From VRUE01 sp963817905 (GTDB taxonomy: Bacteria; Actinomycetota; Thermoleophilia; Solirubrobacterales; 70-9), in the NCBI GenBank assembly GCA_963817905.1, contig CAWFPS010000002.1, positions 744,001 through 808,000 of the forward strand: 64,000 bases of DNA, in the 5' to 3' direction. Both the position numbers and the translations under genes were made by a program. Shown one piece after another: positions 15,487-24,126 of the stretch. Under the pieces are notes generated by a model, which was not told the DNA's origin, made no database searches, and was given only the letters and a program-made list of their open reading frames with translations. Within the stretch, counting starts at the first letter, position 1. Each line of letters opens with the position of its first letter.

Positions 15487-17007
15487 GTGACTGACTTCGG
15501 CAAAGCGCTCGAGGCGGCTCTCTCCGGGGGGCCGCAGCGCCACCACGAGAAGACCGCCCGGCAGGACAAGTTGCCGGTTCGCGAGCGGGTCGCGCGGCTT
15601 GTCGACGCTGATTCCTTCGCCGAGGAGGCCGCGCTCGCCAACTGGGACAAGGAGGGGCTGGGCGCCGACGGAGTCCTCACCGGCCTGGCCGAGATCGATG
15701 GGCGCCGTGTCGCCCTGATGGCCAACGACCCCACGGTCAAGGCAGGCTCCTGGGGGCCAAAGACGGTGGAGAAGATCCTTCGCATCCAGGAACGGGCGCT
15801 CTCGCTGCAGGTGCCGATCCTCTACCTGGTCGACTCGGCTGGGGCGCGGATCACCGACCAGGTCCAGATGTTCCCCGGCCGCCGCGGCGCCGGGCGGATC
15901 TTCCATAACGAGGTGCGTCTCTCCGGCCAGGTGCCGCAGGTCTGCCTGCTCTTCGGGCCGAGCGCCGCCGGCGGCGCCTACATCCCGGCCTTCTGCGACG
16001 TCGTGATCATGCGCGACGGCAACGCATCGATGTACCTCGGCTCGCCGCGGATGGCGGAGATGGTGATCGGCGAAACGGTGAGCCTGGAGGAGATGGGCGG
16101 GGCGAAGATGCACACCGGCGTCTCGGGCTGCGGACACTTCCTGGTCCGCAGCGACGAGGAGGCGATCGACCTGGCGAAGCGCTACCTCTCCTTCATGCCC
16201 GGCAACTGGCGCGAGCAGCCGCCTGCCGCACCCGCGGCCGGGCCTGCCTCCGCCACGCCGATCGCCGAGATCGTTCCCGCCGACGAGAACCGGCCCTTCG
16301 AGATGAACCTGCTGCTCGACTCGCTGCTGGACGCCGAGAGCTTCCTGCCCGTTCACAAGCGCTGGGCCAAGGAGCTGATCGTCGGCTACGGGCGGCTCGA
16401 CGGGCGGGTCGTCGGCGTCGTCGCCAACCAGCCCAAGCACACCGGCGGGGTCCTCTTCGTCGACTCGGCCGACAAGGCCGCGCGCTTCATCCAGGCCTGC
16501 AACGCCTTCAACGTGCCGCTGCTCTTCCTCGCCGACGTGCCCGGCTTCATGATCGGCACCGCGGTCGAGCGCCAGGGGATCATCCGCCACGGGGCGAAGA
16601 TGATCAGCGCCGTCTCCGAAGCGACCGTGCCGAAGATCTCGGTGGTCGTGCGCAAGGCCTACGGCGCCGGCCTCTACGCGATGGCCGGGCCCGCCTTCGA
16701 GCCGGACTGCTGCATCGCCCTGCCCAGCGCCTCGATCGCGGTGATGGGACCGCAGGCGGCTGTCAACGCCGTCTTCTACAACCAGATCCAGGCAATCGAC
16801 GACGAGGCCGAGCGCGAGGCCTTCGTGGCCCAGAAGCGCGAGGAATACGCCGAGGACATCGACATCCTTCACCTGGCCTCAGAGTTGGTAGTCGACGCGG
16901 TCGTCGACCCCGCCGACCTGCGCGCCGACCTGATCCGCCGCTTCGCGATGGTGACGAGCAAGAGCCGGACGGTCGCCGAGCGGCGAAACCCGGTTACGCC
17001 CGCCTGA
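15487..17007 (+). CDS. Acyl-CoA carboxylase carboxyltransferase (beta) subunit
   Basis: A 506-residue biotin-dependent carboxyltransferase of the propionyl-/methylcrotonyl-CoA type. The N-terminal half has YLVDSAGARITDQVQMFPG and the oxyanion loop GPSAAGGAYIPAFCD. The C-terminal half has GVLFVDSADKAARFIQACN, FLADVPGFMIGTAVERQG and KAYGAGLYAMAGPAF. The neighbouring HMG-CoA lyase makes methylcrotonyl-CoA (leucine route) a reasonable substrate, but propionyl-CoA or geranyl-CoA cannot be excluded. No biotin carboxylase (alpha) subunit is in the window, so the partner is elsewhere. Confidence 0.9.
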   Translation: MTDFGKALEAALSGGPQRHHEKTARQDKLPVRERVARLVDADSFAEEAALANWDKEGLGADGVLTGLAEIDGRRVALMANDPTVKAGSWGPKTVEKILRIQERALSLQVPILYLVDSAGARITDQVQMFPGRRGAGRIFHNEVRLSGQVPQVCLLFGPSAAGGAYIPAFCDVVIMRDGNASMYLGSPRMAEMVIGETVSLEEMGGAKMHTGVSGCGHFLVRSDEEAIDLAKRYLSFMPGNWREQPPAAPAAGPASATPIAEIVPADENRPFEMNLLLDSLLDAESFLPVHKRWAKELIVGYGRLDGRVVGVVANQPKHTGGVLFVDSADKAARFIQACNAFNVPLLFLADVPGFMIGTAVERQGIIRHGAKMISAVSEATVPKISVVVRKAYGAGLYAMAGPAFEPDCCIALPSASIAVMGPQAAVNAVFYNQIQAIDDEAEREAFVAQKREEYAEDIDILHLASELVVDAVVDPADLRADLIRRFAMVTSKSRTVAERRNPVTPA

Positions 17008-17096
17008 CGGAGCTCGGGTGCGGCGCGTTTCCCCCCATTTCATCGATTGTGGGTTGCGCCCGGGGTTCGGGTGGGCTGGGTAGGCTCGCGACAGCG

Positions 17097-17813
17097 ATGA
17101 GTGGCGACGCGGCGATCTCGGTTGAGGGCCTGCGGGTGCGGCGCGGCGGCAACCCGGTCCTGCACGGGCTCGACTTCTCAGTGCAGCGCGGCGAGATCGC
17201 CGGGCTGCTCGGCCCCAGCGGCTGCGGCAAGACGACCCTGATGCGGGCGATAGTCGGCGTGCAGGTCGTCGAGACGGGCGCAGTCGAGGTCCTGGGCGCG
17301 GCGGCGGGCGCCGAGGGGCTGCGCCGCAAGGTCGGATACGTCACCCAGGCTCCCTCCGTCTACGGTGACCTCAGCGTGCGCGAGAACCTCGCGTTCTTCG
17401 CCCGCGTGCTCGGCGCGCCGCACGGCCGGGTCGGGGAGACGATCGCGACCGTGCGCCTCGGCGAGCACGTCGACCGGGTCGTCGGCAGCCTCTCCGGCGG
17501 CGAGCGCTCGCGCGTCTCGCTGGCGACGGCGCTGCTCGGCCGGCCTGACCTGCTCGTCCTCGACGAGCCGACCGTCGGCCTCGACCCAGTCCTGCGCGAG
17601 GAGCTGTGGGGGACGTTCCGCGACTTGGCCGAGGGCGGCACGACGCTGCTCGTCTCCAGCCACGTGATGGAGGAGGCCGAGCACTGCGACGAGCTGCTGC
17701 TGATGCGCGATGGCCGGCTGCTGGCGACCGAGACCCCGCAGGCCCTGCGCGAGCGCACCGGCAAGCAGGGGCTCGGCGACGCCTTCCTTGCCCTGATCGA
17801 GGAAAGCCGATGA
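17097..17813 (+). CDS. ABC-2 type exporter ATP-binding protein
   Basis: A standard ABC ATPase of 238 residues from ATG 17097 (a longer frame from 17049 is less likely). It shows Walker A GPSGCGKTT, Q-loop VTQAPSVYGDLSVREN, signature LSGGERSRVSLATALLG, Walker B LLVLDEPTVGLDP and H-loop SSHVMEEAEHC. The short C-terminal part fits DrrA/NodI-type exporters of drugs or lipids. It pairs with the permease gene at 17878; an inverted repeat lies between them. Confidence 0.9.
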   Translation: MSGDAAISVEGLRVRRGGNPVLHGLDFSVQRGEIAGLLGPSGCGKTTLMRAIVGVQVVETGAVEVLGAAAGAEGLRRKVGYVTQAPSVYGDLSVRENLAFFARVLGAPHGRVGETIATVRLGEHVDRVVGSLSGGERSRVSLATALLGRPDLLVLDEPTVGLDPVLREELWGTFRDLAEGGTTLLVSSHVMEEAEHCDELLLMRDGRLLATETPQALRERTGKQGLGDAFLALIEESR

Positions 17814-17865
17814 CCTTCCGGTGCGCCTTTTCCCCCTATATCTGGGATAAAGCGCACCGGAAGGT
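17813..17865. repeat. Inverted repeat P10 between the ABC genes
   Basis: ACCTTCCGGTGCGC (17813-17826) and GCGCACCGGAAGGT (17852-17865) are perfect 14-bp arms. The loop has TTTTCCCCCTATAT. A related but imperfect sequence occurs at about 17018-17062 before the ATPase gene. Confidence 0.8.
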
Positions 17866-17877
17866 GGGGGTGCTCCT

Positions 17878-18615
17878 GTGAGCGCCCGCGTCACCGGTGC
17901 TGTCGCCGCCCGCGTGCTGCTGCAGCTGCGGCGCGACCCGCGCACGATCGCCCTGCTGCTCGTCGTCCCGCCCGTGCTTCTCACCCTGCTCAAGTACGCC
18001 TTCGACGCCAACCCGCAGTCATTCCAGAAGGTCGGCGGGCCACTGGTCGGGCTCTTCCCCTTCATCACGATGTTCCTCGTCACCTCGATCACGATGTTGC
18101 GCGAGCGGACCACGGGGACGCTGGAGCGGCTGATGAGCATGCCGCTGGCCAAGCTCGACCTGCTGGCCGGCTACGGGATCGCCTTCGCCGCGGTCGGCAC
18201 TGTGCAGGCGACGGTCGCCTCGCTCGTCGCCTTCGGCCTGCTCGATGTCCAGGTCGTGGGCTCGACCGTCGCGGTCGGCGCGTTGGCGGTCGTCAACGCG
18301 CTACTCGGCATGTCGCTCGGCCTTTTCGTCAGCGCCTTCGCCCGCACCGAGTTCCAGGCGGTCCAGTTCATGCCCGCCTTCGTCTTCCCGCAACTGCTGC
18401 TCTGCGGCCTCTTCGTTCCCCGCGACCAGATGGCGCCGCTGCTGGAAGCGGCCTCCTACGCCCTCCCCCTGACCTACGCCTTCGAGGCTCTACAGAAGGT
18501 CACGGTCGAGGGCTCCCTGGGGACGGCGGGGTGGATCGACGCCGGCGTCACCGTCGCCGTCACCCTGCTCGCCCTCGCCCTCGGCGCCGCTACATTGCGG
18601 CGGCGAACTCCGTGA
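17878..18615 (+). CDS. ABC-2 type transporter permease
   Basis: A 245-residue inner-membrane permease with about six hydrophobic helices. It has the ABC-2 core: LRRDPRTIALLLVVPPVLLTLLKY near the N-terminus, then TSITMLRERTTGTLERLMSM preceding the third helix, and FPQLLLCGLFVPRDQMAPLLEAAS towards the end. It forms an exporter with the ATPase encoded just upstream. The start is GTG 17878. Its 3' end overlaps the convergent acetoacetyl-CoA synthetase gene by 26 bases. Confidence 0.88.
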   Translation: MSARVTGAVAARVLLQLRRDPRTIALLLVVPPVLLTLLKYAFDANPQSFQKVGGPLVGLFPFITMFLVTSITMLRERTTGTLERLMSMPLAKLDLLAGYGIAFAAVGTVQATVASLVAFGLLDVQVVGSTVAVGALAVVNALLGMSLGLFVSAFARTEFQAVQFMPAFVFPQLLLCGLFVPRDQMAPLLEAASYALPLTYAFEALQKVTVEGSLGTAGWIDAGVTVAVTLLALALGAATLRRRTP

Positions 18616-20563
18616 ACCAGTCGAGGGCTGCGGGGTTGGCTAGCGAGTCGCGGCTGGCGGCCTGCTCGGGCGGGGTGCCCATCAAGATTCGCTTGACCGG
18701 GACCTCCAGCGCCTTGCCGCTGAGCGTGCGCGGCACCTCGGCGATCGCGTAAACCTCGTCGGGGACGTGGCGCGGGGAGCACTGGGCGCGGACGCGGCGG
18801 GCGATTTCCCGGCGCAGCTCGTCGTCCAGCTCGGCGCCCTCGCGGAGGACTACGAAGAGTGGCATCCAGCCCTCGGTACCGGGGCGGGGGATGTCGACCA
18901 CGAGGGCGTCGACGATCTGCTCGAGGCCGAGCACGGCGCGGTAGATCTCACTCGTGCCCATGCGGATGCCGGAGCGGTTGATGGTCGAGTCCGAGCGGCC
19001 GTAGATGACGGCGGTGCCGCGGCTGGTGATCTCGATCCAGTCGCCGTGGCGCCAGACGCCCGGGTAGTGCTCGAAGTAGGCGGCGCGGTAGCGGCCGCCG
19101 TCCTCATCGCCCCAGAAGTAGACCGGCATCGAGGGCATCGGCTCGGTGACGACCAGCTCGCCGACCTCGCCGGTGACCGGGTTGCCCTCCTCGTCCCAGG
19201 CCTCGACCGCGGCGCCGAGCGCGCGGGCCTGCAGCTCGCCGCGGTAGACGGGAAGCAAAGCGCAGCCGCCGACGAAGGCGGTGCAGAGGTCGGTACCGCC
19301 GCTGGTCGAGAAGAGCCAGGTGTCGGCGCCGAGCTGCTCGTAGATCCAGTCGAAGCCCTCGGGCGAGAGCGGCGAGCCGGTCGAGCCGACCGCCTTCAGG
19401 CGGCTGAGGTCGCGGCCCGCCCCCGGCTCGACCCCGGCCTTCATGCAGGCGGCGATGTAGGAGGCGCTGGTGCCGAACATCGTCACCCCGGCGCGCTCGG
19501 CGAGATCCCAGAGCACGCCCATCTCGGGGTGGCCCGGGTTGCCGTCGTAGAGGACGATCGCGGCGCGGGTCAGCAGTCCCGAGACGAGAAAGTTCCACAT
19601 CATCCAGCCGGTCGTCGTGAACCAGAAGAGGCGGTCGCCGGGGTGGGCGTCGACGTGGAGGTGGAGCTTCTTCAGGTGCTCGAGCAGGATGCCGCCCTGG
19701 GACTGCACGATCGCCTTCGGCAGCCCCGTGGTGCCCGAGGAGTAGAGGACCCATAGCGGGTGGTCGAAGGGGACGCGCTCGAAGCCGAGCGGGGCGCCCT
19801 CGCCGGAGGCGAGCAGCTCCCCCCAGGTCATCGAATCGCGCAGGGGAGAGAGGTCCGGCTCGGGGTCGAGGTAGGGGAGGACGACGGTGCGGGTGAGGCT
19901 CGGCATCGCCTCCTGCAGCTGAGCCAGGGTCTCGCGGCGGTCGAAGTCCTTGCCGCCGTAGCGGTAGCCGTCGACCGCGAAGAGCACCTTGGGCTCGATC
20001 TGGGCGAAGCGGTCGATCACGCTGGCCGGGCCGAAGTCGGGCGAGCAGCTCGACCAGATCGCGCCGATGCTGGCCGTGGCGAGGAAGGCGACGATCGCCT
20101 CGGGGATGTTCGGCATGTAGGCGACGACGCGGTCGCCGCGCTCGACCCCGATCCCGCGCAGGCCGGCGGCGGTCGCGGCGACCTGGGCGCGCAGCTCGCC
20201 CCAGGTCAACTCGTCCAGCTCGCGCAGCTCCGAGGCGTGCAGGATCGCCGGCTCGGCGTCGTCCACCGCGGCGAAGACGTGCTCGGCGTAGTTGAGGCGG
20301 GCGCCGGCGAACCACTTGGCGCCGGGCATCTCGCGACTGTCGAGGGCGCGCTCGATCTCGCCGTCGGCCTGGACGCCGAAGTAGTCCCAGATCGCGGTCC
20401 AGAACGCCTCCAGGTCGGAGACCGACCAGCGCCAGAGCTCGTCGTAGCTGTCGAAGCGCAGGCCGCGCTCGGCCTCCAGCCAGCGCATGAATTCGCGCAG
20501 GCGCGAGCGCTCGACCAGCTCGGTGGAGGGCTCCCAGAGCTTCTCCGGGGCGGCCTCGCTCAC
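18590..20563 (-). CDS. acsA-like (aacS): Acetoacetyl-CoA synthetase
   Basis: A 657-residue acyl-CoA ligase that activates acetoacetate with ATP. The N-terminal ACAS domain has WRWSVSDLEAFWTAIWDYF; the family-specific GAKWFAGARLNYAEHVF follows. The P-loop is VLYSSGTTGLPKAIVQSQGG, with WFTTTGWMMWNFLVSGL, the AMP-binding STSGGTDLCTAFVGG, HGDWIEITSRGTAVIYGRSD, and the C-terminal catalytic Lys in LSGKALEVPVKR. The length and these motifs place it with acetoacetate-CoA ligases. With mvaB it closes an acetoacetate route. Its start overlaps the stop of the MBL gene (ATGA). Confidence 0.92.
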   Translation of the reverse strand: MSEAAPEKLWEPSTELVERSRLREFMRWLEAERGLRFDSYDELWRWSVSDLEAFWTAIWDYFGVQADGEIERALDSREMPGAKWFAGARLNYAEHVFAAVDDAEPAILHASELRELDELTWGELRAQVAATAAGLRGIGVERGDRVVAYMPNIPEAIVAFLATASIGAIWSSCSPDFGPASVIDRFAQIEPKVLFAVDGYRYGGKDFDRRETLAQLQEAMPSLTRTVVLPYLDPEPDLSPLRDSMTWGELLASGEGAPLGFERVPFDHPLWVLYSSGTTGLPKAIVQSQGGILLEHLKKLHLHVDAHPGDRLFWFTTTGWMMWNFLVSGLLTRAAIVLYDGNPGHPEMGVLWDLAERAGVTMFGTSASYIAACMKAGVEPGAGRDLSRLKAVGSTGSPLSPEGFDWIYEQLGADTWLFSTSGGTDLCTAFVGGCALLPVYRGELQARALGAAVEAWDEEGNPVTGEVGELVVTEPMPSMPVYFWGDEDGGRYRAAYFEHYPGVWRHGDWIEITSRGTAVIYGRSDSTINRSGIRMGTSEIYRAVLGLEQIVDALVVDIPRPGTEGWMPLFVVLREGAELDDELRREIARRVRAQCSPRHVPDEVYAIAEVPRTLSGKALEVPVKRILMGTPPEQAASRDSLANPAALDWFTEFAAAM

Positions 20564-21405
20564 GCCGTCGTGGCGTTGGCGGCCCGCGCCTGCGCGAGCT
20601 CGAGCCCGTGTGGGTCATGGGCGCAGAAGAGGGTGACCTCGTCGCCGTGCGCGCGGGCCAGCTCGCGCAGGCGCTCCTGGTTGGCGAGGCGGGCCTTGCG
20701 GTCCGAGCCGGTCAGGTTCTGGAAGAAGCGCAGCACCGGCGGGCAGGTTGGGGGCGTGGCGACCTCGCCATGGTGGAAGTAGGCGTCGCCGCAGTGCAGC
20801 AGCCAGCCGTCGTCGCCGTGGATCGCGATGCCGGTGTGCCCGCGCGAGTGGCCGATCAGCGGCACGAGGAGGATCTCGGCGTCGAGGCCGGGGAGGATGC
20901 GGGCGCTTTCGAAGCCGAACCACTCGTCGCCGCCCGTGCCGCTGTGCTCGACCCAGCGCGGGTCGTGGCGCCAGTGGGCGCCCCCGATGTAGCGCAGCTT
21001 TTCGTCGAGGCGCGGGTGCAGCGCCGCCGCGAGCTCGGCGGAGAGGACGTGGACCTCGGCCCCGGGAAAGTCGGGCAGGCCGCCGGCGTGGTCGAGGTCG
21101 AGGTGGGTGGCGACGATGTGCTTGACGTCGCCGGCGGCGAAGCCGAGCGCCTCGAGCTGCTTAAGCGCCGTCGTGGCGGCTTCCGGCTGTGGATCCATCA
21201 GCAGCCGGAACGCGGTGCCGAGCTGGCGCGGGTTGCGGGCGTCCTCCATCCCGAACCCGGTGTCGACCAGGACGAGCCCACCGTTGGTCTCCACGACGAG
21301 GCAGTGGCAGACAACCGAGGCCCGCTCAAGCAGGCCGCCGTCGCCGTTGATCAACCGCCTCCCGTGGGGGCAGAAGGAGCCGCAGTTGAGGTGGTGGACC
21401 CGCAT
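20560..21405 (-). CDS. Metallo-beta-lactamase-fold hydrolase (lactonase-like)
   Basis: A 281-residue MBL-fold protein with the zinc motif ATHLDLDHAGG (HxDxDH), a downstream HSRGHTGIA, WLLHCGDAYFHHGE and a terminal FCAHDP histidine. The pattern is close to quorum-quenching lactonases and related cytosolic MBL esterases. The substrate is unknown. It is translationally coupled to the acetoacetyl-CoA synthetase gene by a 4-base overlap, so a role in the same catabolism, such as lactone or thioester cleavage, is possible but not shown. Confidence 0.85.
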   Translation of the reverse strand: MRVHHLNCGSFCPHGRRLINGDGGLLERASVVCHCLVVETNGGLVLVDTGFGMEDARNPRQLGTAFRLLMDPQPEAATTALKQLEALGFAAGDVKHIVATHLDLDHAGGLPDFPGAEVHVLSAELAAALHPRLDEKLRYIGGAHWRHDPRWVEHSGTGGDEWFGFESARILPGLDAEILLVPLIGHSRGHTGIAIHGDDGWLLHCGDAYFHHGEVATPPTCPPVLRFFQNLTGSDRKARLANQERLRELARAHGDEVTLFCAHDPHGLELAQARAANATTA

Positions 21406-21485
21406 GGCGGCAGAGTGTAGTCAGGCCAGGCGCATCGGACGACGATCCGGAACTTCGGTCCCATTGCGTCTATCGTTTGCTAAGC

Positions 21486-21568
21486 GCCGGAGTGATGGAA
21501 CGGTAGACATGATTGATTCAAAATCAATTGCTCGCAAGGGCGTGCGGGTTCGACTCCCGCCTCCGGCA
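21486..21568 (+). tRNA. tRNA-Leu (CAA)
   Basis: Acceptor GCCGGAG pairs with CTCCGGC. The anticodon arm ATTGA-TTCAAAA-TCAAT gives anticodon CAA. There is a long class II variable arm, and the T-arm is GCGGG-TTCGACT-CCCGC. Confidence 0.95.
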
Positions 21569-21588
21569 TGCGTCACGAGCCCGGTACG

Positions 21589-22131
21589 TCAGGCCGGCAG
21601 CGGGGCGCCGTCGTCTGGCGAGGCACCCGCGCCGTAGTCCTCGCCGGAGCCGATCGGGCGCTCCTCCTCGACGTGCCAGTTCTGGTTGAAGCCGTAGAGG
21701 GCGACGGCGATCAGGATCAGCTGCAGGATCGCCAGGATCACGACCAGGAGGCCGATCAGGGGCGAGGGCAGCAGGCCCTCGTCGAAGCCGGTCTTGTCGC
21801 GGGCGAACCAGCTGTCGGCGCCGACCGCGCAGAAGATCGCCAGGATCATCGAGAGCGCCGCCGCGACGGGCAGGATGCCGCGGCTCCAGCGGAAGACGAG
21901 GAAGGCGAAGAAGGCGTAGAGCAGGGCGTAGATCATGCAGATGATCCCCATGCCGCTGCCGCCGGTCATCAGCGAGAAGCCGGTGATCGTCACCAGCGCC
22001 GCGATCGCCGCGGTCGCAGCGAGCAGCAGCACGAGCACGAGCTTGGTCGTGATCGACTCGGCCTTTTCCCGATTAGGCCGCCAAAGTTCGTAGCCGGGCC
22101 TCAGCTCTCCTACTGCCACGCGAACGATCAT
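21589..22131 (-). CDS. Hypothetical integral membrane protein
   Basis: A 180-residue protein with four clear hydrophobic helices (beginning at about residues 30, 60, 85 and 122), a soluble N-terminus (PGYELWRPNREKAESITTK) and an acidic C-terminal tail after FNQNWHVEEE. I recognise no family. It lies between two tRNA-Leu genes on the opposite strand. The 3' end is close to the tRNA-Leu(CAA) end. Confidence 0.7.
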   Translation of the reverse strand: MIVRVAVGELRPGYELWRPNREKAESITTKLVLVLLLAATAAIAALVTITGFSLMTGGSGMGIICMIYALLYAFFAFLVFRWSRGILPVAAALSMILAIFCAVGADSWFARDKTGFDEGLLPSPLIGLLVVILAILQLILIAVALYGFNQNWHVEEERPIGSGEDYGAGASPDDGAPLPA

Positions 22132-22191
22132 AGAATCTAGGAGCGACGCAGCATTGGTCGCGCGTTAAGGCCCGGGTCTCCGGGCCGCCAC

Positions 22192-22275
22192 GCGGGCGTG
22201 GCGGAATTGGCAGACGCGCCAGGTTTAGGTCCTGGTGGGCTTCGGCCCGTGGGGGTTCAAGTCCCTCCGCCCGCA
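22192..22275 (+). tRNA. tRNA-Leu (TAG)
   Basis: Acceptor GCGGGCG pairs with CGCCCGC. Anticodon arm CCAGG-TTTAGGT-CCTGG gives TAG. The variable arm is long (TGGGCTTCGGCCCG), and the T-arm GGGGG-TTCAAGT-CCCTC is nearly perfect. Confidence 0.95.
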
Positions 22276-22279
22276 TCAA

Positions 22280-22620
22280 GCAGTCGGGCACAGGATGCGC
22301 AGAACAGATTCTGGGGAAGCACGACCGGCCAGAGGCGGCTGGTTGAGACCACTCGGATCGCTTCGCCCTTGGCGTGGTCCGTCGAGACGCCTTTGCTTCG
22401 ACCCCTACGACTCGCGGAATGACCCGAAGGCACTCCTCCACGATTCCCGGATACCGAGGATCCAGGGTGATTTCGAGGACGGGCGATCGGGCGGACATCT
22501 TTGACAGATACCCGTCGCCCAGATAGATGCCCAGCAAATAGCAATAGGTCTGCGGATCGGACGGACGTCGCTGAGGTCTTTGCCGAAGAGGGAGGCGACC
22601 GCCTTCATGTCATCGGGTCT
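22280..22620 (-). pseudogene. LAGLIDADG-like homing-endonuclease-type remnant
   Basis: On the minus strand the frame QTYCYLLGIYLGDGYLSKM is followed by LEITLDPRYPGIVEECLRVI and later SGRSCFPRICSAHP. The LLGIYLGDGY helix is typical of LAGLIDADG-type proteins common in actinobacteria, whose intact forms continue with a Trp/Phe-Pro-rich C-terminal part. Here there is no clean start, and the frame runs on into the neighbouring tRNA. It is a decayed copy between tRNA-Leu and the tRNA-Trp-like gene and fills the 22276-22700 interval. Confidence 0.5.
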
Positions 22621-22700
22621 AGGCAAGCGAGATACGAACGTATGTTCCCTAACACGTCAGACGGCGTGTTGCTCCAGGGCCGTAGACTTCGCGGTCCCCT

Positions 22701-22773
22701 GGGGGAGTGAGTTAACGGCTATGCGCACGGTCTCCAAAACCGGCGATTCCAGGTTCGAGTCCTGGCTGCCCCG
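22701..22773 (+). tRNA. tRNA-Trp (CCA)-like, left copy, imperfect
   Basis: GGGGGAG pairs with CTGCCCC except at one position. The anticodon loop CTCCAAA gives CCA; its stem ACGGT/ACCGG has one mismatch. The T-arm CCAGG-TTCGAGT-CCTGG is perfect. T8, A14, GG and A21 of the D-loop are present, but the D-stem cannot pair properly. The 5' half is identical to the copy at 42430. It probably represents an attachment-site hybrid. Confidence 0.6.
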
Positions 22774-23070
22774 CTCTCTGGATCTGGCTTGAGGAGCCGC
22801 AATCCCGCTTGAAGAGCGGGTTTGCGGCGACTCGGCCCGACTTCGGCCGGAAGGTCAACGAAAGTCAGCGAAGGTCAAAAAAGGGCTGTTTTCAACCCCT
22901 TTCATTCCCCTGGGCATTCCCCTGGAACTCGTTGGTGGGCTTGCATTGCAGCTCTCCGCGCGGTAGAAGACTAACGCGTACCAAAATAAAGATCGACGCC
23001 CTGATCATTCGAGCATCAGATAGCACTAGGCGCACGGCGGCCGGGGCGGAAATCTGTCAGGGGAGGACAG
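22774..23070. other. Island left edge with integrase-tail repeat (22903-22926)
   Basis: No intact gene. The 24-bp CATTCCCCTGGGCATTCCCC+TGGA at 22903-22926 reads on the minus strand as NEFQGNAQGNERG then stop, the kind of tail found on tyrosine recombinases. The same 24 bp recur at 42369-42392 beside the other tRNA-Trp-like gene. A GGGGAGG ribosome site for the Rhs gene ends the stretch. Confidence 0.5.
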
Positions 23071-24126
23071 ATGGCAAGACCAAGAGCGGCCGTGGCAATC
23101 ATGTTCTTGCTGTTCGCTTTTTTGGCAAGCACCGCTTCTGCTGAATCTCTCGTCTTCGACTCCTCCTTCGGCTCCGAAGAACTCTCAGAACCCGCCGGCC
23201 TCGCCCTCGACCCCGAAGCCAACGTCTGGGTGGCCGACTACGGCAACGCCCTGATCCAGGGCTTTGACCCCGAAGGCGAATACCTCAACGACTTCGAATT
23301 CTTCGGCTTTTGTCCCACCGACGTCGCGGCCGACTCCGAAGGCGACATTTGGGCGAGCTTCCCCGAATTCGTTCCCATCCTGTTCGACCAAAAATCGGGC
23401 GAAATCCTCGACTCCGCCGGGGCGTCCTCCGGCGCCGGCCTCGCGGTCGACGCCGAAGACAACCTCTGGGTCGCAACGGAATCCGGCGTCATCCGGCAAT
23501 ACGACCCCGAAGGCAAACTCCTCGCCGAATTCGGCGAAGAAGGCGAAGAACCGGGCCAGTTCTCCTACCCGATGGGCATCGACGTCGACTCCGAAGGCGA
23601 CGTCTGGGTCGCCGACACCGGCAACGATCGCATCCAAAAGCTCAGCCCCGAAGGGGAACCCCTCGCCGAATTCGGCGAAAAAGGCTCCAAAGCAGGCCAG
23701 CTCAGCGAACCGCTCGATGTCGACGTCGACGCCGAAGGCGACGTCTGGGTCACCGACGCCGCCAACAACCGCGTGCAGGGCTTTGACGGCGAAGGCGAAT
23801 TCCTCACCCAGTTCGGCGAAACGGGCTCGGGCAAAGGCCAGTTCGACTACCCCTGGGGGATCGAGGCCGACGGCGAAGGCAACGTCTGGGTCGCCGACTC
23901 CGCCAACAGCCGCATCCAGAAGTGGTCCCCCCTCCACAAGCACCCCACGATCACGCCCGAAGCCGCCACCGGCCTCAGCCAGACCGAAGCGACCCTGAAA
24001 GCCTCGATCAACCCCAACGGCAGCGAAACCAGCTACCAGTTCGAATACGGCACGAGCACCAAATACGGCACCAAAGTGCCGGCGGGCCCGAAGAAATCGG
24101 CGCGGGCTCCAAAGCCGTCCCGGTGA
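23071..24126 (+). CDS. Secreted NHL-repeat / Rhs polymorphic toxin, N-terminal segment
   Basis: The start ATG 23071 follows a strong ribosome site (GGGGAGG). Residues 1-25 are a Sec signal peptide ending STASA. Then come NHL beta-propeller repeats of about 45 residues, each with a version of GIDVDSEGDVWVADTGNDRIQ and an LAEFGEKGSKAGQL linker, followed by an fn3-like domain (TGLSQTEATLKASINPNG, then YQFEYGTST). The frame ends early after GPKKSARAPKPSR; a -1 shift at about 24093 would join it to the segment starting near 24123. This is the exported front of an Rhs toxin. Glu is mainly GAA, unlike the chromosomal genes nearby. Confidence 0.85.
   Translation: MARPRAAVAIMFLLFAFLASTASAESLVFDSSFGSEELSEPAGLALDPEANVWVADYGNALIQGFDPEGEYLNDFEFFGFCPTDVAADSEGDIWASFPEFVPILFDQKSGEILDSAGASSGAGLAVDAEDNLWVATESGVIRQYDPEGKLLAEFGEEGEEPGQFSYPMGIDVDSEGDVWVADTGNDRIQKLSPEGEPLAEFGEKGSKAGQLSEPLDVDVDAEGDVWVTDAANNRVQGFDGEGEFLTQFGETGSGKGQFDYPWGIEADGEGNVWVADSANSRIQKWSPLHKHPTITPEAATGLSQTEATLKASINPNGSETSYQFEYGTSTKYGTKVPAGPKKSARAPKPSR

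Noticed and set aside
18767..20782. Long plus-strand frames over the acetoacetyl-CoA synthetase gene
   Set aside because: Val/Gly/Asp/Ala-rich antisense shadow of a gene with full ligase motifs.
22073..22260. Minus-strand frame with GLEPPRAEAHQDLNLARLPI
   Set aside because: It is the translation of tRNA-Leu(TAG), not a gene.
24085..24105. Programmed -1 frameshift with a canonical slippery heptamer
   Set aside because: CCGAAGAAATCGG does not fit X-XXY-YYZ or A-AAA-AAG well; kept only as one option in the finding on the duplication.
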